Numbered from the stretch's first letter, positions 26,267 to 33,709 are shown. The stretch is 64,000 nucleotides of DNA from Novosphingobium sediminicola (GCF_014196525.1 NZ_JACIDX010000002.1:343232-407231), one strand, 5' to 3'. The notes: generated by a model from the sequence alone, not told the origin. Numbers and translations are program-made.

Positions 26267-27178
26267 ATGAAAGCCCTGCTGCTCGCTGCTCTCATCGCTA
26301 CCCCCGCTCTGGCCGAGCCGGTGGAGAAGGTCATCCCCGTCCCCGGTTTTGCCGACTTCATCGCGGTGGATGGCGCAACCGTGTGGACCACCAACCGGGG
26401 CCGGGTCGAACATTGGTCCGCGCAAAAGAAGCTGGCCGAAGTGGCATCCCCACGCCCCTGCGGCGGCATGAGCATCGCCCATGGCTCGTTGTGGTTTGCC
26501 GATTGCAAGGAGGGCGTGGTCAAGCGCGTCAGTCTGCATAAGGCCAAGGTGATCGCCACCATCCCCACCGGCCTTGCCAATGGCAAGGAGGGCGAATTGA
26601 ACGTGGCGGCGGGTGCGGGCTCAATCTGGGTGGCCAGCGATGCCAAGGGCGAGATCAAGCGGATCGACGCCAAAACGAACAAGGTCATCGCCACCATCCC
26701 CACCGAGCCGGGCGCCTATTACCTCGCCTTCGGTTTCGATGCGCTCTGGGCCGTCAGCGCCAAGGGCAATCTGATCCAGCGGATTGATCCGGCGACCAAC
26801 AGCGTGACGAAAACGACCCATCTCGGCAAACTGCCGGGCTTCCTTGCCGCAGGCGAAGGCGGCGTCTGGGTTCAGGAACAGGGCGACGGCACCGTGGCGC
26901 GCATCGATCCGACCAGCGGTGAGGTTTCAGGCCGGGTCAAAGTTGGCGAAGTGCTGAAATATGGCGACATCGACACGGGCGGCGGCAAGGTCTGGCTGCG
27001 CAGCACCGAGGATCAGACCTTTGTGGTGATTGATCCCAAAACGCTGGCCATCCGCGCCCGCGTCGGGCCACTGGCGGGCAGCGGGGGCCTGCGTTACGCG
27101 CCGATGGGGGTGTGGACCACCGCGCATGACAAGCACACTTTGTCCTTCTGGGCCGATCCGGCCAAGATCGGGCAATGA
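26267..27178 (+). CDS. Secreted beta-propeller protein (YVTN/virginiamycin-lyase-like repeats)
   Basis: 303 residues from ATG 26267, with AAAGGGAGAG 6 bases upstream; ATG 26261 is too close to that site. Signal peptide MKALLLAALIATPALA. The rest is a repeated unit of about 40 residues with the pattern GxxWVxSxxxGxIxRIDxxTNKVxATIPTG, for example AGAGSIWVASDAKGEIKRID, ALWAVSAKGNLIQRIDPATN, GVWVQEQGDGTVARIDPTSG and KVWLRSTEDQTFVVIDPKTL, giving about six blades. Enzyme activity is not evident. It follows the allophanate hydrolase closely and ends at a hairpin, so it belongs to the operon by position; its part in guanidine use is unclear. Confidence 0.8.
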   Translation: MKALLLAALIATPALAEPVEKVIPVPGFADFIAVDGATVWTTNRGRVEHWSAQKKLAEVASPRPCGGMSIAHGSLWFADCKEGVVKRVSLHKAKVIATIPTGLANGKEGELNVAAGAGSIWVASDAKGEIKRIDAKTNKVIATIPTEPGAYYLAFGFDALWAVSAKGNLIQRIDPATNSVTKTTHLGKLPGFLAAGEGGVWVQEQGDGTVARIDPTSGEVSGRVKVGEVLKYGDIDTGGGKVWLRSTEDQTFVVIDPKTLAIRARVGPLAGSGGLRYAPMGVWTTAHDKHTLSFWADPAKIGQ

Positions 27179-27180
27179 GC

Positions 27181-27202
27181 GGGTGGAGCGCAAGCTCCAC
27201 CC
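27181..27202. terminator. Hairpin ending the guanidine/urea operon
   Basis: Perfect 9-bp stem GGGTGGAGC / GCTCCACCC around a GCAA tetraloop, 2 bases after the propeller stop and 6 bases before the end of the convergent UrcA gene. Likely a bidirectional terminator although the T-run is weak. Confidence 0.6.
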
Positions 27203-27208
27203 CAACCC

Positions 27209-27538
27209 TTATCGCGCGGAGGCCAGCTTGACCTTGCTTGGGACGGCGGCCTGACGGCGCTCGATCTGAGCGCGGACATCGGCGGCCACCCCGGCGCGGC
27301 AGGCACGAGACTGTTCCTCAAGCGCCAGATGCACCCCGGCAAGCCGATCACCGCAAACCGCCGCTGCCGCCTGATCCAGCCGGATCGCCAGACGCTGCTG
27401 GCCCTCAACCGTGGCAAGGTCCAGCCCACTGAGGCGCAGCACGGCGCTATCTCTGGCCAAGGGGTTTTCTGACGCCTGCGCCACCGAAGCCCCGGCAAAC
27501 AGCGAAACAGCGGCCAGAGCCGCGAATACAATCTTCAT
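27209..27538 (-). CDS. UrcA family secreted protein
   Basis: 109 residues from ATG 27538 (AGGAG 6 bases upstream; the ATG immediately before is the alternative). Signal peptide MKIVFAALAAVSLFAGASVAQA. The UrcA signature is AVLRLSGLDLATVEGQQRLAIRLDQAAAAVCG, followed by a second Cys in EEQSRACRAGVAADV that may form a disulfide with the first. The C terminus is basic. UrcA proteins are small periplasmic proteins common in Sphingomonadales and Caulobacterales with no assigned function. Downstream of, and on the same strand as, another small secreted protein. Confidence 0.82.
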   Translation of the reverse strand: MKIVFAALAAVSLFAGASVAQASENPLARDSAVLRLSGLDLATVEGQQRLAIRLDQAAAAVCGDRLAGVHLALEEQSRACRAGVAADVRAQIERRQAAVPSKVKLASAR

Positions 27539-27627
27539 CATCCACTCCTGCGCAATCTTTTGGGACCGCTCTTTTGGCGACCGTCCTAAATTCATAGGCG
27601 CATTGGCAGGGTTTGACAATAAACCGA

Positions 27628-27990
27628 TTAGCGGACCCGCACCTCCAGCGCGGCCAGATCGGTGGTGTGGCCCAACAGGCCGATGGGCAGGCTGACCTCG
27701 CGCTCGGCGCTCTCGCCCGTGGCGATGGCAAGACTGCGGGCATAAGGCGCCGACCATGCGCGCAAGGTCGTCATAGGCAGGCGCAACCGCCAATCACGCC
27801 CGCCCTCGACCGCAACGCGATGCCCGTTGATGGCTACGGCATCCTCGCGCTGCCCACGATGGCCTCGGACCATCAGGCAGGTCTGATCCCCGCAGGTCAC
27901 CAGATACGTGCTGGCGACAGGCGCCGCCATGGCCCCCGAACCGAAACCGGCAGCCAGCGCAATCACACCAAGGCGAAGGGCAAGATCCAT
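27628..27990 (-). CDS. Small secreted protein of unknown function
   Basis: 120 residues from ATG 27990; the ribosome site is weak. Signal peptide MDLALRLGVIALAAGFGSGAMA. The mature part has two cysteines close together (VTCGDQTCLMV), probably a disulfide, followed by a beta-rich stretch (VAINGHRVAVEGGRDWRLRLPM) and ends LPIGLLGHTTDLAALEVRVR. I do not recognise the family. It precedes the UrcA gene on the same strand with an 89-base gap, and the shared secreted nature suggests they could be expressed together. Codon use is like its neighbours, so it is probably real. Confidence 0.6.
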   Translation of the reverse strand: MDLALRLGVIALAAGFGSGAMAAPVASTYLVTCGDQTCLMVRGHRGQREDAVAINGHRVAVEGGRDWRLRLPMTTLRAWSAPYARSLAIATGESAEREVSLPIGLLGHTTDLAALEVRVR

Positions 27991-28047
27991 AGCCGCAGAA
28001 TGCGCCCCATCGCCCGCCCCAAACATGCGCGATATGGCGTAGGCGGA

Positions 28048-29598
28048 TCAGTCCACCGCAATCCCTGCGCGATCAAAAAAGGCGCGCACCGGGGCCAGCG
28101 CCTCTTCATGCCGTCGCCATCGGGCAACCGAGTCGCGATACATCGGACGGCGCACCTGCGCGGCGCTGGGGGTGGAAACCGGGGCGGCATTATCCTGAAA
28201 CGACAGGCAGCGCGCATCCCATTCCAGCCCGCAATGGGCCAGCAGCGCGCGCGTCTGCCCCTCCTGATCGCTGACCAGATCCTCATAGACCAGCTCCATC
28301 ACTCGCCCCGGCAGCGCCTGACGCCAGAAAGCCATCAGCCGAGAAAACCCCGCATAATAGGCGGCAATGTCAATCAGGTCATAGCTGTAGTCATAGTAAC
28401 GCGAAGAAATGGCGAACAAATTGCGGAAATTGGCCAAGACCGTATCCATCGGATGGCGCCGCAGACACACGATTCGCGCATTGGGCAAGGCCCGCGCGAT
28501 CAAGCCCGCATAATGGAAATTGCCGGGGAATTTGTCGATGAAACGCGGCGCCTCCCCGCGCAGATGATGCCCCGCCCGCCGCAGATAATCGCGCCCCAGC
28601 GCCGCCATATCGCCCCGCGCCGCCGCCATCGCCGTTTCCGGGTCCAGCACATGGCGCCCGCCCGTGCCCGCCATGGCTTTCACCGCCAGCGGCATGGCCT
28701 GCAATTCGCCCGCGCTTTCCAGATCGGGATGAGAGGAGAGGATACGGTCAACCAGAGTCGTGCCCGTGCGCGGCATGCCGATGATGAAAACGGGCGCATC
28801 CTGCGGCGCGTCCCTCGCTTGGGCCACGGTCGGCCAGCTATCCGTCATCGCCTGAAAATTGGCGGCGTCCTGCGCGGGGCCATAGTCCAGATCGCGCCGA
28901 TGCCCGGCATTGACCGCGCAAAGCGTGGCAAAACCGCGCGCCTCCTCGCCGACATCCTCCAATTCCTTGGCCAGAGCATAGCCGGTCAGCAGCCGGTCAC
29001 GCCCCGGTTTCGCCGCCGCATAGGCGGTCTCCAGCCGGGCGATATGGTTGCGCCCCGCGCTCTGTTTGCGCAGCGAGGCCAGCAGGTGATGGGCGCGCGC
29101 ATCATCGGGGGCGAGCACAAGCAACGCCTCCAGCGCCGCATCGGCCTCCTCCACCCGGCCAAGGAAATTGAGCGTCACGGCCTGATTATAGCGATATTCG
29201 CGATTGGCAGGCTCGCGCTCCACGGCCGCCATGAAATGGGGCAAAGCGGCCTCATGCCGCCCCAGCCGGGCATAGACGCAACCCAGCGTATCGAGGCTGA
29301 GCGCATCGCGCGGCAGGGCCTGTTCGGCCTCGTGCAAAACCTGCGCCGCCTCGCCATCGCGGCGCAGCAGGCTGAGCAAGCGGGCCAGTTGGGCGCGATA
29401 TTCGCCGCAAGGATTATGCATCACGGCCTGCTGGAAATGCGCCAATGCCTCACCCGCCCGCCCCGTCGAGGCCGCCGCCACGCCCAGCACGAACTGACCC
29501 TCGGCGGGCGCTTGCGTCATCAGCCCCGTTGCCAGCCTCCGGGCCATCGCCCAGTCGCCCCGCCGCAAAGCCTGTCGCGCCGCCGCGCCCTGATCCAT
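28048..29598 (-). CDS. TPR-repeat sulfotransferase family protein
   Basis: 516 residues. The N-terminal half (about 1-215) is a string of tetratricopeptide repeats (ALAHFQQAVMHNPCGEYRAQ, LDTLGCVYARLGRHEAALPH and EVEEADAALEALLVLAPDD-like units). The C-terminal half is a sulfotransferase fold. The PAPS phosphosulfate loop is PVFIIGMPRTGTTLVDRILS (about 265-285), followed by RFIDKFPGNFHYAGLIARAL and IVCLRRHPMDTVLANFRNLF, the 3'-phosphate-binding region. Likely cytoplasmic transfer of sulfate from PAPS to a protein, sugar or lipid; acceptor unknown. AAGGA lies just before the ATG. A 14-codon leader frame and hairpin lie upstream on the same strand. Confidence 0.9.
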   Translation of the reverse strand: MDQGAAARQALRRGDWAMARRLATGLMTQAPAEGQFVLGVAAASTGRAGEALAHFQQAVMHNPCGEYRAQLARLLSLLRRDGEAAQVLHEAEQALPRDALSLDTLGCVYARLGRHEAALPHFMAAVEREPANREYRYNQAVTLNFLGRVEEADAALEALLVLAPDDARAHHLLASLRKQSAGRNHIARLETAYAAAKPGRDRLLTGYALAKELEDVGEEARGFATLCAVNAGHRRDLDYGPAQDAANFQAMTDSWPTVAQARDAPQDAPVFIIGMPRTGTTLVDRILSSHPDLESAGELQAMPLAVKAMAGTGGRHVLDPETAMAAARGDMAALGRDYLRRAGHHLRGEAPRFIDKFPGNFHYAGLIARALPNARIVCLRRHPMDTVLANFRNLFAISSRYYDYSYDLIDIAAYYAGFSRLMAFWRQALPGRVMELVYEDLVSDQEGQTRALLAHCGLEWDARCLSFQDNAAPVSTPSAAQVRRPMYRDSVARWRRHEEALAPVRAFFDRAGIAVD

Positions 29599-29660
29599 CC
29601 GTCCGTCCTTTGCCGCGATCCGTGTGATGGCAAGCCTAGGCCCGGCCCGCCAAAAACTCC

Positions 29661-29678
29661 ATCGCGCGCGTGCGCGAT
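29661..29678. terminator. Short hairpin with T-rich flanks on both strands
   Basis: Perfect 7-bp stem ATCGCGC / GCGCGAT around a GCGT loop. On the minus strand it is followed by GGAGTTTTT, on the plus strand by TCTTTT. It stands 12 bases after the stop of the 14-codon frame at 29691-29735 and before the sulfotransferase gene, the position expected for an attenuator. Confidence 0.5.
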
Positions 29679-29690
29679 TCTTTTGAGTGC

Positions 29691-29735
29691 TTATACGCCC
29701 GATGACGTATGACGCCCGTCCAGAATTTGCGTCAT
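29691..29735 (-). CDS. Possible 14-residue leader peptide upstream of the sulfotransferase gene
   Basis: The frame reads MTQILDGRHTSSGV and stop. A near-perfect ribosome site (GCAGGAGGACAAG) ends directly before the ATG, better than those of most genes here, and a hairpin with a T-run follows. There is no run of a single regulatory amino acid, so classical amino-acid attenuation is not apparent. It may also be the remnant of a lost gene. No homologue recognised. Confidence 0.35.
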   Translation of the reverse strand: MTQILDGRHTSSGV

Positions 29736-29772
29736 CTTGTCCTCCTGCAAGCTGGACTCAGGTAGAGACAAG

Positions 29773-30765
29773 ATGGACGGCGTTCGCGTAGGCAAGAGGA
29801 TCATCGGCGCAGAAGCGCCCGTCACCATCGGCTGGGAAAACATCCCCCGTGTCGAGGGCGGCCCGGTCAAGCAATTCATCTTCACCTGGTTTCAGCCGAC
29901 CATGCTCTTTGCGATGCTGGCCTTCTGGTACTATGCGCCCAATTCCATCGCCAAGGCATCGACCGCGATCGGCATCGGCATTGGTTTCAAGGTGCTGCTA
30001 CTGGCGCTCGAATGGGTGAACCCGCGCTTTGCCAGTTGGCGGCTGACGTGGAAGGAACTGGCCACCGACCTGTTCTATGTCGGGCTGGGCTATACGCTGA
30101 TCCGCATGATGGGCAGCTTTGCCGGCAGCGGGGTGATGGTCAAGGCGGTGCAGGATCTGATGCATTGGGACAAGGCCACGTGGTTCATCGGCCTGCCGCT
30201 GCTGGTTCAGGCTTTTCTGATCTCATTCATCTTCGATTTCGGGCAATATTGGATGCACCGGGGGATGCACAATTGGTATCCGCTCTGGCTGCCCCATTCG
30301 GTGCATCATTACATCACCCAGCTTAACATCAACAAAGGCGCGGTCGGCAATCCGGTCGAGCTGTTCCTGATCGGGCTGGGCGTGGGTGGATTTTTCGATT
30401 TTCTCCCGCGTGCGGCGCTGATGGCGGGGGCCTTTGGGCTGGCTATCGGCACGTATCAGCATATCAATGTGCGCTTCAATTCGCCCAAATGGTGGCGCTT
30501 CCTGTTCAACACGACCGAGCATCACAGCCTGCACCATTCGCAGGATTTCGAGGCCACGCGCAGCAATTACGCCGGTTCGTACATTTTCATCGACCGCATG
30601 TTCGGCACCTGCGTCGATGGCGAGGCCGAATTGCTGGGGCTGGAAAACGGGCGTCGCATGTCGATCCGCGAACAGATGACCTATCCTTTCACCGAGGGGT
30701 GGAAGACCATGAAGGAAAAATATGGCCGCAGCGCGCCTGCGCCCCTGACGGAGCCTGCCGAATGA
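29773..30765 (+). CDS. Sterol desaturase / fatty acid hydroxylase family membrane protein (paralogue)
   Basis: 330 residues from ATG 29773. Hydrophobic spans include FTWFQPTMLFAMLAFWYYAP, STAIGIGIGFKVLLLALEW and LLVQAFLISFIFDFGQYWMH. The histidine boxes are QYWMHRGMHNW, LPHSVHHYITQLN and TEHHSLHHSQDFEATRSNYAG, matching the di-iron hydroxylase family. It is clearly related to the protein at 12370-13239 but about 40 residues longer at the N terminus. It probably acts on a membrane lipid or isoprenoid. The stop overlaps the start of the 224-residue membrane protein downstream (ATGA), suggesting the two form a unit. No strong ribosome site precedes the start, so it is somewhat uncertain. Confidence 0.85.
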   Translation: MDGVRVGKRIIGAEAPVTIGWENIPRVEGGPVKQFIFTWFQPTMLFAMLAFWYYAPNSIAKASTAIGIGIGFKVLLLALEWVNPRFASWRLTWKELATDLFYVGLGYTLIRMMGSFAGSGVMVKAVQDLMHWDKATWFIGLPLLVQAFLISFIFDFGQYWMHRGMHNWYPLWLPHSVHHYITQLNINKGAVGNPVELFLIGLGVGGFFDFLPRAALMAGAFGLAIGTYQHINVRFNSPKWWRFLFNTTEHHSLHHSQDFEATRSNYAGSYIFIDRMFGTCVDGEAELLGLENGRRMSIREQMTYPFTEGWKTMKEKYGRSAPAPLTEPAE

Positions 30766-31436
30766 ATGGAACTGCCTTGGCCCCGCATGATGATTTCGCC
30801 GGATCAGTACAGGAAAAGCCCTCCGCTTTGCGCTATATCGACTGGATCTGGCATGTGCGCGGCGAAGTGGCCCTGCCCCCGCGGCAATCGAGCGAGGAAG
30901 CCTTTGATCGCCTTGCCCCGCTGTTTCGCCAGACCGGCACCAGCTATAACCGCTATCAGAACACGCTGACCTTCCGAAAAAAGGACGCGGCGGCGCAGGA
31001 CAAGATGTCCGTATTCGACAGCGGCGTATTGCAGGTGGAAAATTCCGTCCTGCGCTATGATCTGATCAGCAAGGCCCTGCTCTATTGCTTCCTCGCGCCG
31101 CTGCTGTTTCTAGCCTTTGCGCAGGCGACCATCGCGATCAACGACTGGAAAAAACCGGCCGCCCATGCCGCCGGCGCGGCAGCCAAGGCCAAACATAAAC
31201 CCGCCGACAAAAAGGTGGTTCCACCGATGAACCCCATCGACAAGGCCCTGGGCGCTCATGCCCTGGACAAGTCGGACGGCGAGGATGGCGACGAGGACGG
31301 CCCCAAAAGCAAAAAGCCCACGCCCACCCCGGCCTATGTCTTTGCCGGGATCTTCGCGGCGCTCTATCTGGTCGGGCGCGTGCTGGAGGATCGGCTGGTA
31401 AAATCCTTGTTTCGCAATAGTATAGTAGGCGCCTGA
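30762..31436 (+). CDS. Two-span membrane protein of unknown function coupled to the hydroxylase
   Basis: 224 residues from ATG 30762. An N-terminal domain (about 1-100) has RYIDWIWHVRGEVALPPRQS, then FDRLAPLFRQTGTSYNRYQNTLTFRKKDAAAQDKMSVFDSG, which looks like a small soluble domain. A membrane span ALLYCFLAPLLFLAFAQATI is followed by a low-complexity charged linker (Ala/Lys-rich, then acidic DKSDGEDGDEDGPKSKK) and a second span VFAGIFAALYLVGRVLEDRL near the C terminus. I do not recognise the family. Overlap with the sterol-desaturase-like gene suggests a partner or electron-transfer accessory role, but there is no cofactor motif to support that. Confidence 0.75.
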   Translation: MNGTALAPHDDFAGSVQEKPSALRYIDWIWHVRGEVALPPRQSSEEAFDRLAPLFRQTGTSYNRYQNTLTFRKKDAAAQDKMSVFDSGVLQVENSVLRYDLISKALLYCFLAPLLFLAFAQATIAINDWKKPAAHAAGAAAKAKHKPADKKVVPPMNPIDKALGAHALDKSDGEDGDEDGPKSKKPTPTPAYVFAGIFAALYLVGRVLEDRLVKSLFRNSIVGA

Positions 31437-31439
31437 CGC

Positions 31440-31580
31440 TTACAGCAGGCCCATCGTCCGCCCGGCCTGCGCCAGACGATTGATCCTGAGGCTTTGTGCA
31501 TTCCGGGCGGCATTCCGCGCCATAATGCCTCTGCCCTGCCGTTTGAGATCCTGCACACGTCCAAAAGGCTGGCCTTCCAT
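31440..31580 (-). CDS. Possible small basic protein, 46 residues
   Basis: The frame reads from MEGQPFGRVQDLKRQGRGIM to RLAQAGRTMGLL. It is rich in Arg, Asn and Gln, with no signal peptide. TTAGGTA precedes the ATG at short spacing. Codon use in the first third (GGA, CGT, AGA) is less typical than in neighbouring genes, while the second half looks coding. No homologue recognised; it could be spurious. Confidence 0.3.
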   Translation of the reverse strand: MEGQPFGRVQDLKRQGRGIMARNAARNAQSLRINRLAQAGRTMGLL

Positions 31581-31597
31581 TACCTAACACCCACCGA

Positions 31598-31816
31598 GTG
31601 ATCCCCATCAACCGGCGCGCGCATGAGGCGGACCCCGAACCGGCCTATTTCGGCAATCCTATGAAATACAGCCGCACATGCGTCCATGCCCGCGATCGCA
31701 GTGAGGTGTTGGCCGAATATGCCTGCAACGAGAACAATATCGATGTCGCGCATCTGGGGCCGGGACCCGAAGCCTATGCCATCGGCCCGCGCCCGGTGGG
31801 CACGCGCAAGTCTTGA
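31598..31816 (+). CDS. Possible small protein, 72 residues (GTG start)
   Basis: Codon use is typical of real genes here (GC-rich third positions) and a terminator-like hairpin starts 7 bases after the stop, both favouring expression. The product contains two cysteines (KYSRTCVHARD and AEYACNENNID) and ends AYAIGPRPVGTRKS. The start is uncertain: GTG 31598 lacks a clear ribosome site and ATG 31661 would give 51 residues. No family recognised. Confidence 0.35.
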   Translation: MIPINRRAHEADPEPAYFGNPMKYSRTCVHARDRSEVLAEYACNENNIDVAHLGPGPEAYAIGPRPVGTRKS

Positions 31817-31822
31817 AAATCT

Positions 31823-31851
31823 GGCCTCCTGTCGCAGCAAGACAGGGGGCC
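31823..31851 (+). terminator. Hairpin after the 72-codon frame
   Basis: 11-bp stem GGCCTCCTGTC / GACAGGGGGCC with one U-G wobble and a 7-base loop, 7 bases after the stop at 31816. No strong T-run. Confidence 0.4.
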
Positions 31852-31951
31852 ATCGGCGGGAGTTATCTTTCACGGAAATCGGCTGCGATCCAGTCGGCCC
31901 GCTCGAATGAAATCCGCAATTGGACAGTCACCATCAACTTATAAAAGTCTG

Positions 31952-32317
31952 TTATCGCAATTGGCTCAGATAGGCGATGATCGCCTCCCGCTCGGCCGGA
32001 TCGGGGGCGCTGGCCTCCATGTCCGACCCTTGCGCAAAGGCCTGCGGGTCGATCAGATAGCGGTTGATCGCCTCGGGTGACCACACGCCGCCCTTGGCCT
32101 TCAACGCATCGGAATAAACATAATCGCCCCGCCCCGCGACCGGACGACCCACCACCCCGATCAGCGCCGGGGCCAGCCCATCGCTGCCGTCGCCGCCAAG
32201 GCCGTGGCAGCGGGCGCAGCGGTTTTCAAACAAGACCTCGCCGCGCGGCGCGGGCGATTGCCCCTGCGCCACGGCGGCGGCCAATACAGCCATCAGGCCG
32301 ACATAAGCGGCTCGCAA
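31952..32317 (-). CDS. Class I c-type cytochrome, periplasmic
   Basis: 121 residues from TTG 32317, which has AAAGGAG at good spacing; ATG 32293 is the alternative. Signal peptide up to about residue 20 (VLAAAVAQG). Haem attachment CARCH (34-38), distal Met ligand in GSDMEAS (about Met99) and a terminal EREAIIAYLSQLR helix complete a small cytochrome c fold. It may receive electrons from, or give them to, the neighbouring redox proteins. A 57-base gap with a hairpin separates it from the thioredoxin-fold gene upstream, so it may have its own transcript. Confidence 0.88.
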   Translation of the reverse strand: MRAAYVGLMAVLAAAVAQGQSPAPRGEVLFENRCARCHGLGGDGSDGLAPALIGVVGRPVAGRGDYVYSDALKAKGGVWSPEAINRYLIDPQAFAQGSDMEASAPDPAEREAIIAYLSQLR

Positions 32318-32337
32318 CTTGCGGCTCCTTTGGGATC

Positions 32338-32369
32338 ATGGCGGGGCGGGCATGGCCGCGCCCCGCCAT
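32338..32369 (-). terminator. Hairpin between the TlpA-like gene and the cytochrome gene
   Basis: Perfect 11-bp stem ATGGCGGGGCG / CGCCCCGCCAT with a 10-base loop, 6 bases after the TlpA-like stop on the minus strand. No T-run follows, so it may attenuate rather than end transcription into the cytochrome gene. Confidence 0.5.
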
Positions 32370-32374
32370 TGGCC

Positions 32375-33709
32375 TTAGCGGTTCAGCGCCAGCGCCTTGG
32401 TCGGCTGCTCGGATGCAGCCACCACCGGCTTTTGCGACAGCAGATGCTCGATCCGCGAGGTAAATTCCTGCTGCAATTGCGCATGGAATTCGCCGCTGGC
32501 GGGAGAGGCAAAGCCCGAATGCACCGCCTTGACCTTACCGTCGCGCCCGATGAACACCGTTGCGGGCCATGTGTCGAGATGGTTGAGCTGGGGCACCTTT
32601 TCCCACATTTGCGCGGGCGATCCGGCGGTCAGATAGGTGTATTTCACGCCATATTGCTTGATGAAGGCCTTCTGGCGCTTGAGCGTATCCTGCTGATCCG
32701 GCTCTTCAAAATTGAGTGCAACGATGGCCAGCCCCTGATCGCGATATGTCTTGTCGAGCTGAACCAGATATTGCGCCTCGTCATGGCAATTGGGGCACCA
32801 AGTTCCGGTAACGACCGCCACCACGACCTTGCCCTTGAAGCGCGGATCATCCTGCGTGACCAGACGCCCATCGGCATCGGGGAAGCTGAACTTGAACGTC
32901 TCATCGGGATTGCTGGCGGTGGTGTGGGTCAGGAAATCTTCCGGCTGGGGCAGGCCCTTGGCCGCCGCGACATCGGCACGATAGGCGGTCAGGCTGTTGG
33001 CGTAGCGGCCATCGGGGGTGCTGTCATTGCCATATTCGCCGCTGGCCTTGGCGGGGCGGTCAACCTGCTGGCGGATTTCCAGCGTGCCGTCGGATTTGGG
33101 CGTGACCTGAATGACGCCGGGGCGCCCGCCGTCGAAATGGCTCAGCACCCAGCGGCCATCCTTGAAGGCGCCGCTGTATGATCCGGTGTCGCCATCGATG
33201 CGCAGGATCGCGCCCGCCACTTCGGCCCCGCGCTGCTGCACGACAAAACGAAATGCCTTTTCACCCTTGGAGGACGGGGTGGAAAGCGGGATGATCCATG
33301 TGCCCGCGATCTGGGGCGCGGCGGCGGCGCTAGCGGGGGCGTCGACGTGGCGCGTGGCGCGGAACGTATATTGCGCGGAGGATTCCCGGCCCTGCGCCAG
33401 AACGCTGCCGTTGAGCTGCCCGCCCTCCAGCTTGGCGTTGATCGTGGTCAGGTAATGTTCGAGATCGAGCACCAGATTGCCATTCTGGAAACTGGCATGG
33501 GTGGTGGCCTCATAGGGCTTGAACCCGTCATAGAACACGCCCTTCAGGCCCGCGCCCTCGCCCGTGATGTCGAGGCGGAAGGGGATGTCGGCCCCATTGC
33601 GCGAGAGAACTGCGTCCCATTGGCCGGAAATGCCCGCATCGGCGGCCAGCGCGGCATTGCCGGTCAGCAAAAGGGCGGCGGAAACAGAGGCTTTCAAAAT
33701 CGCTTTCAT
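32375..33709 (-). CDS. Periplasmic TlpA/ResA-like thioredoxin-fold protein with N-terminal beta domain
   Basis: 444 residues. Signal peptide MKAILKASVSAALLLTGNAALA. An N-terminal region of about 240 residues is beta-rich (ISGQWDAVLSRNGADIPFRL, GLKGVFYDGFKPYEATTHA and a second similar block TWIIPLSTPSSKGEKAFRFV), likely two lipocalin-like repeats. A C-terminal AhpC/TSA-Redoxin domain carries the redox motif TWCPNCHDEA (Cys305/Cys308) and later the cis-Pro region LNHLDTWPATVFIGRDGKVK. Probably reduces disulfides, for example in cytochrome c maturation. On the minus strand it follows the 448-residue CxxCH protein by 18 bases. The N-terminal extension is longer than in ordinary TlpA. Confidence 0.87.
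   Translation of the reverse strand: MKAILKASVSAALLLTGNAALAADAGISGQWDAVLSRNGADIPFRLDITGEGAGLKGVFYDGFKPYEATTHASFQNGNLVLDLEHYLTTINAKLEGGQLNGSVLAQGRESSAQYTFRATRHVDAPASAAAAPQIAGTWIIPLSTPSSKGEKAFRFVVQQRGAEVAGAILRIDGDTGSYSGAFKDGRWVLSHFDGGRPGVIQVTPKSDGTLEIRQQVDRPAKASGEYGNDSTPDGRYANSLTAYRADVAAAKGLPQPEDFLTHTTASNPDETFKFSFPDADGRLVTQDDPRFKGKVVVAVVTGTWCPNCHDEAQYLVQLDKTYRDQGLAIVALNFEEPDQQDTLKRQKAFIKQYGVKYTYLTAGSPAQMWEKVPQLNHLDTWPATVFIGRDGKVKAVHSGFASPASGEFHAQLQQEFTSRIEHLLSQKPVVAASEQPTKALALNR

Larger units (their letters stand above)
31437..31951. other. 515-base region with only small candidate genes
   Basis: No gene longer than 72 codons is supported. It contains a 46-codon minus-strand frame (31440-31580), a 72-codon plus-strand frame (31598-31816) followed by a hairpin, and a weak 7-bp repeat GCAGGCC/GGCCTGC at 31445-31470 just after the membrane protein gene. 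The stretch from 31852 to 31951 shows nothing recognisable. Confidence 0.5.

Noticed and set aside
27613..29712. A 699-codon plus-strand frame opposite the sulfotransferase gene
   Set aside because: Composition-driven; the product is Arg/His-rich without domains, while the minus strand shows TPR and PAPS-binding motifs.
29691..29735. The 14-codon frame as the start of a FolD gene
   Set aside because: The first residues faintly resemble FolD (TQILDGR), but the frame stops at once and no downstream FolD sequence exists.
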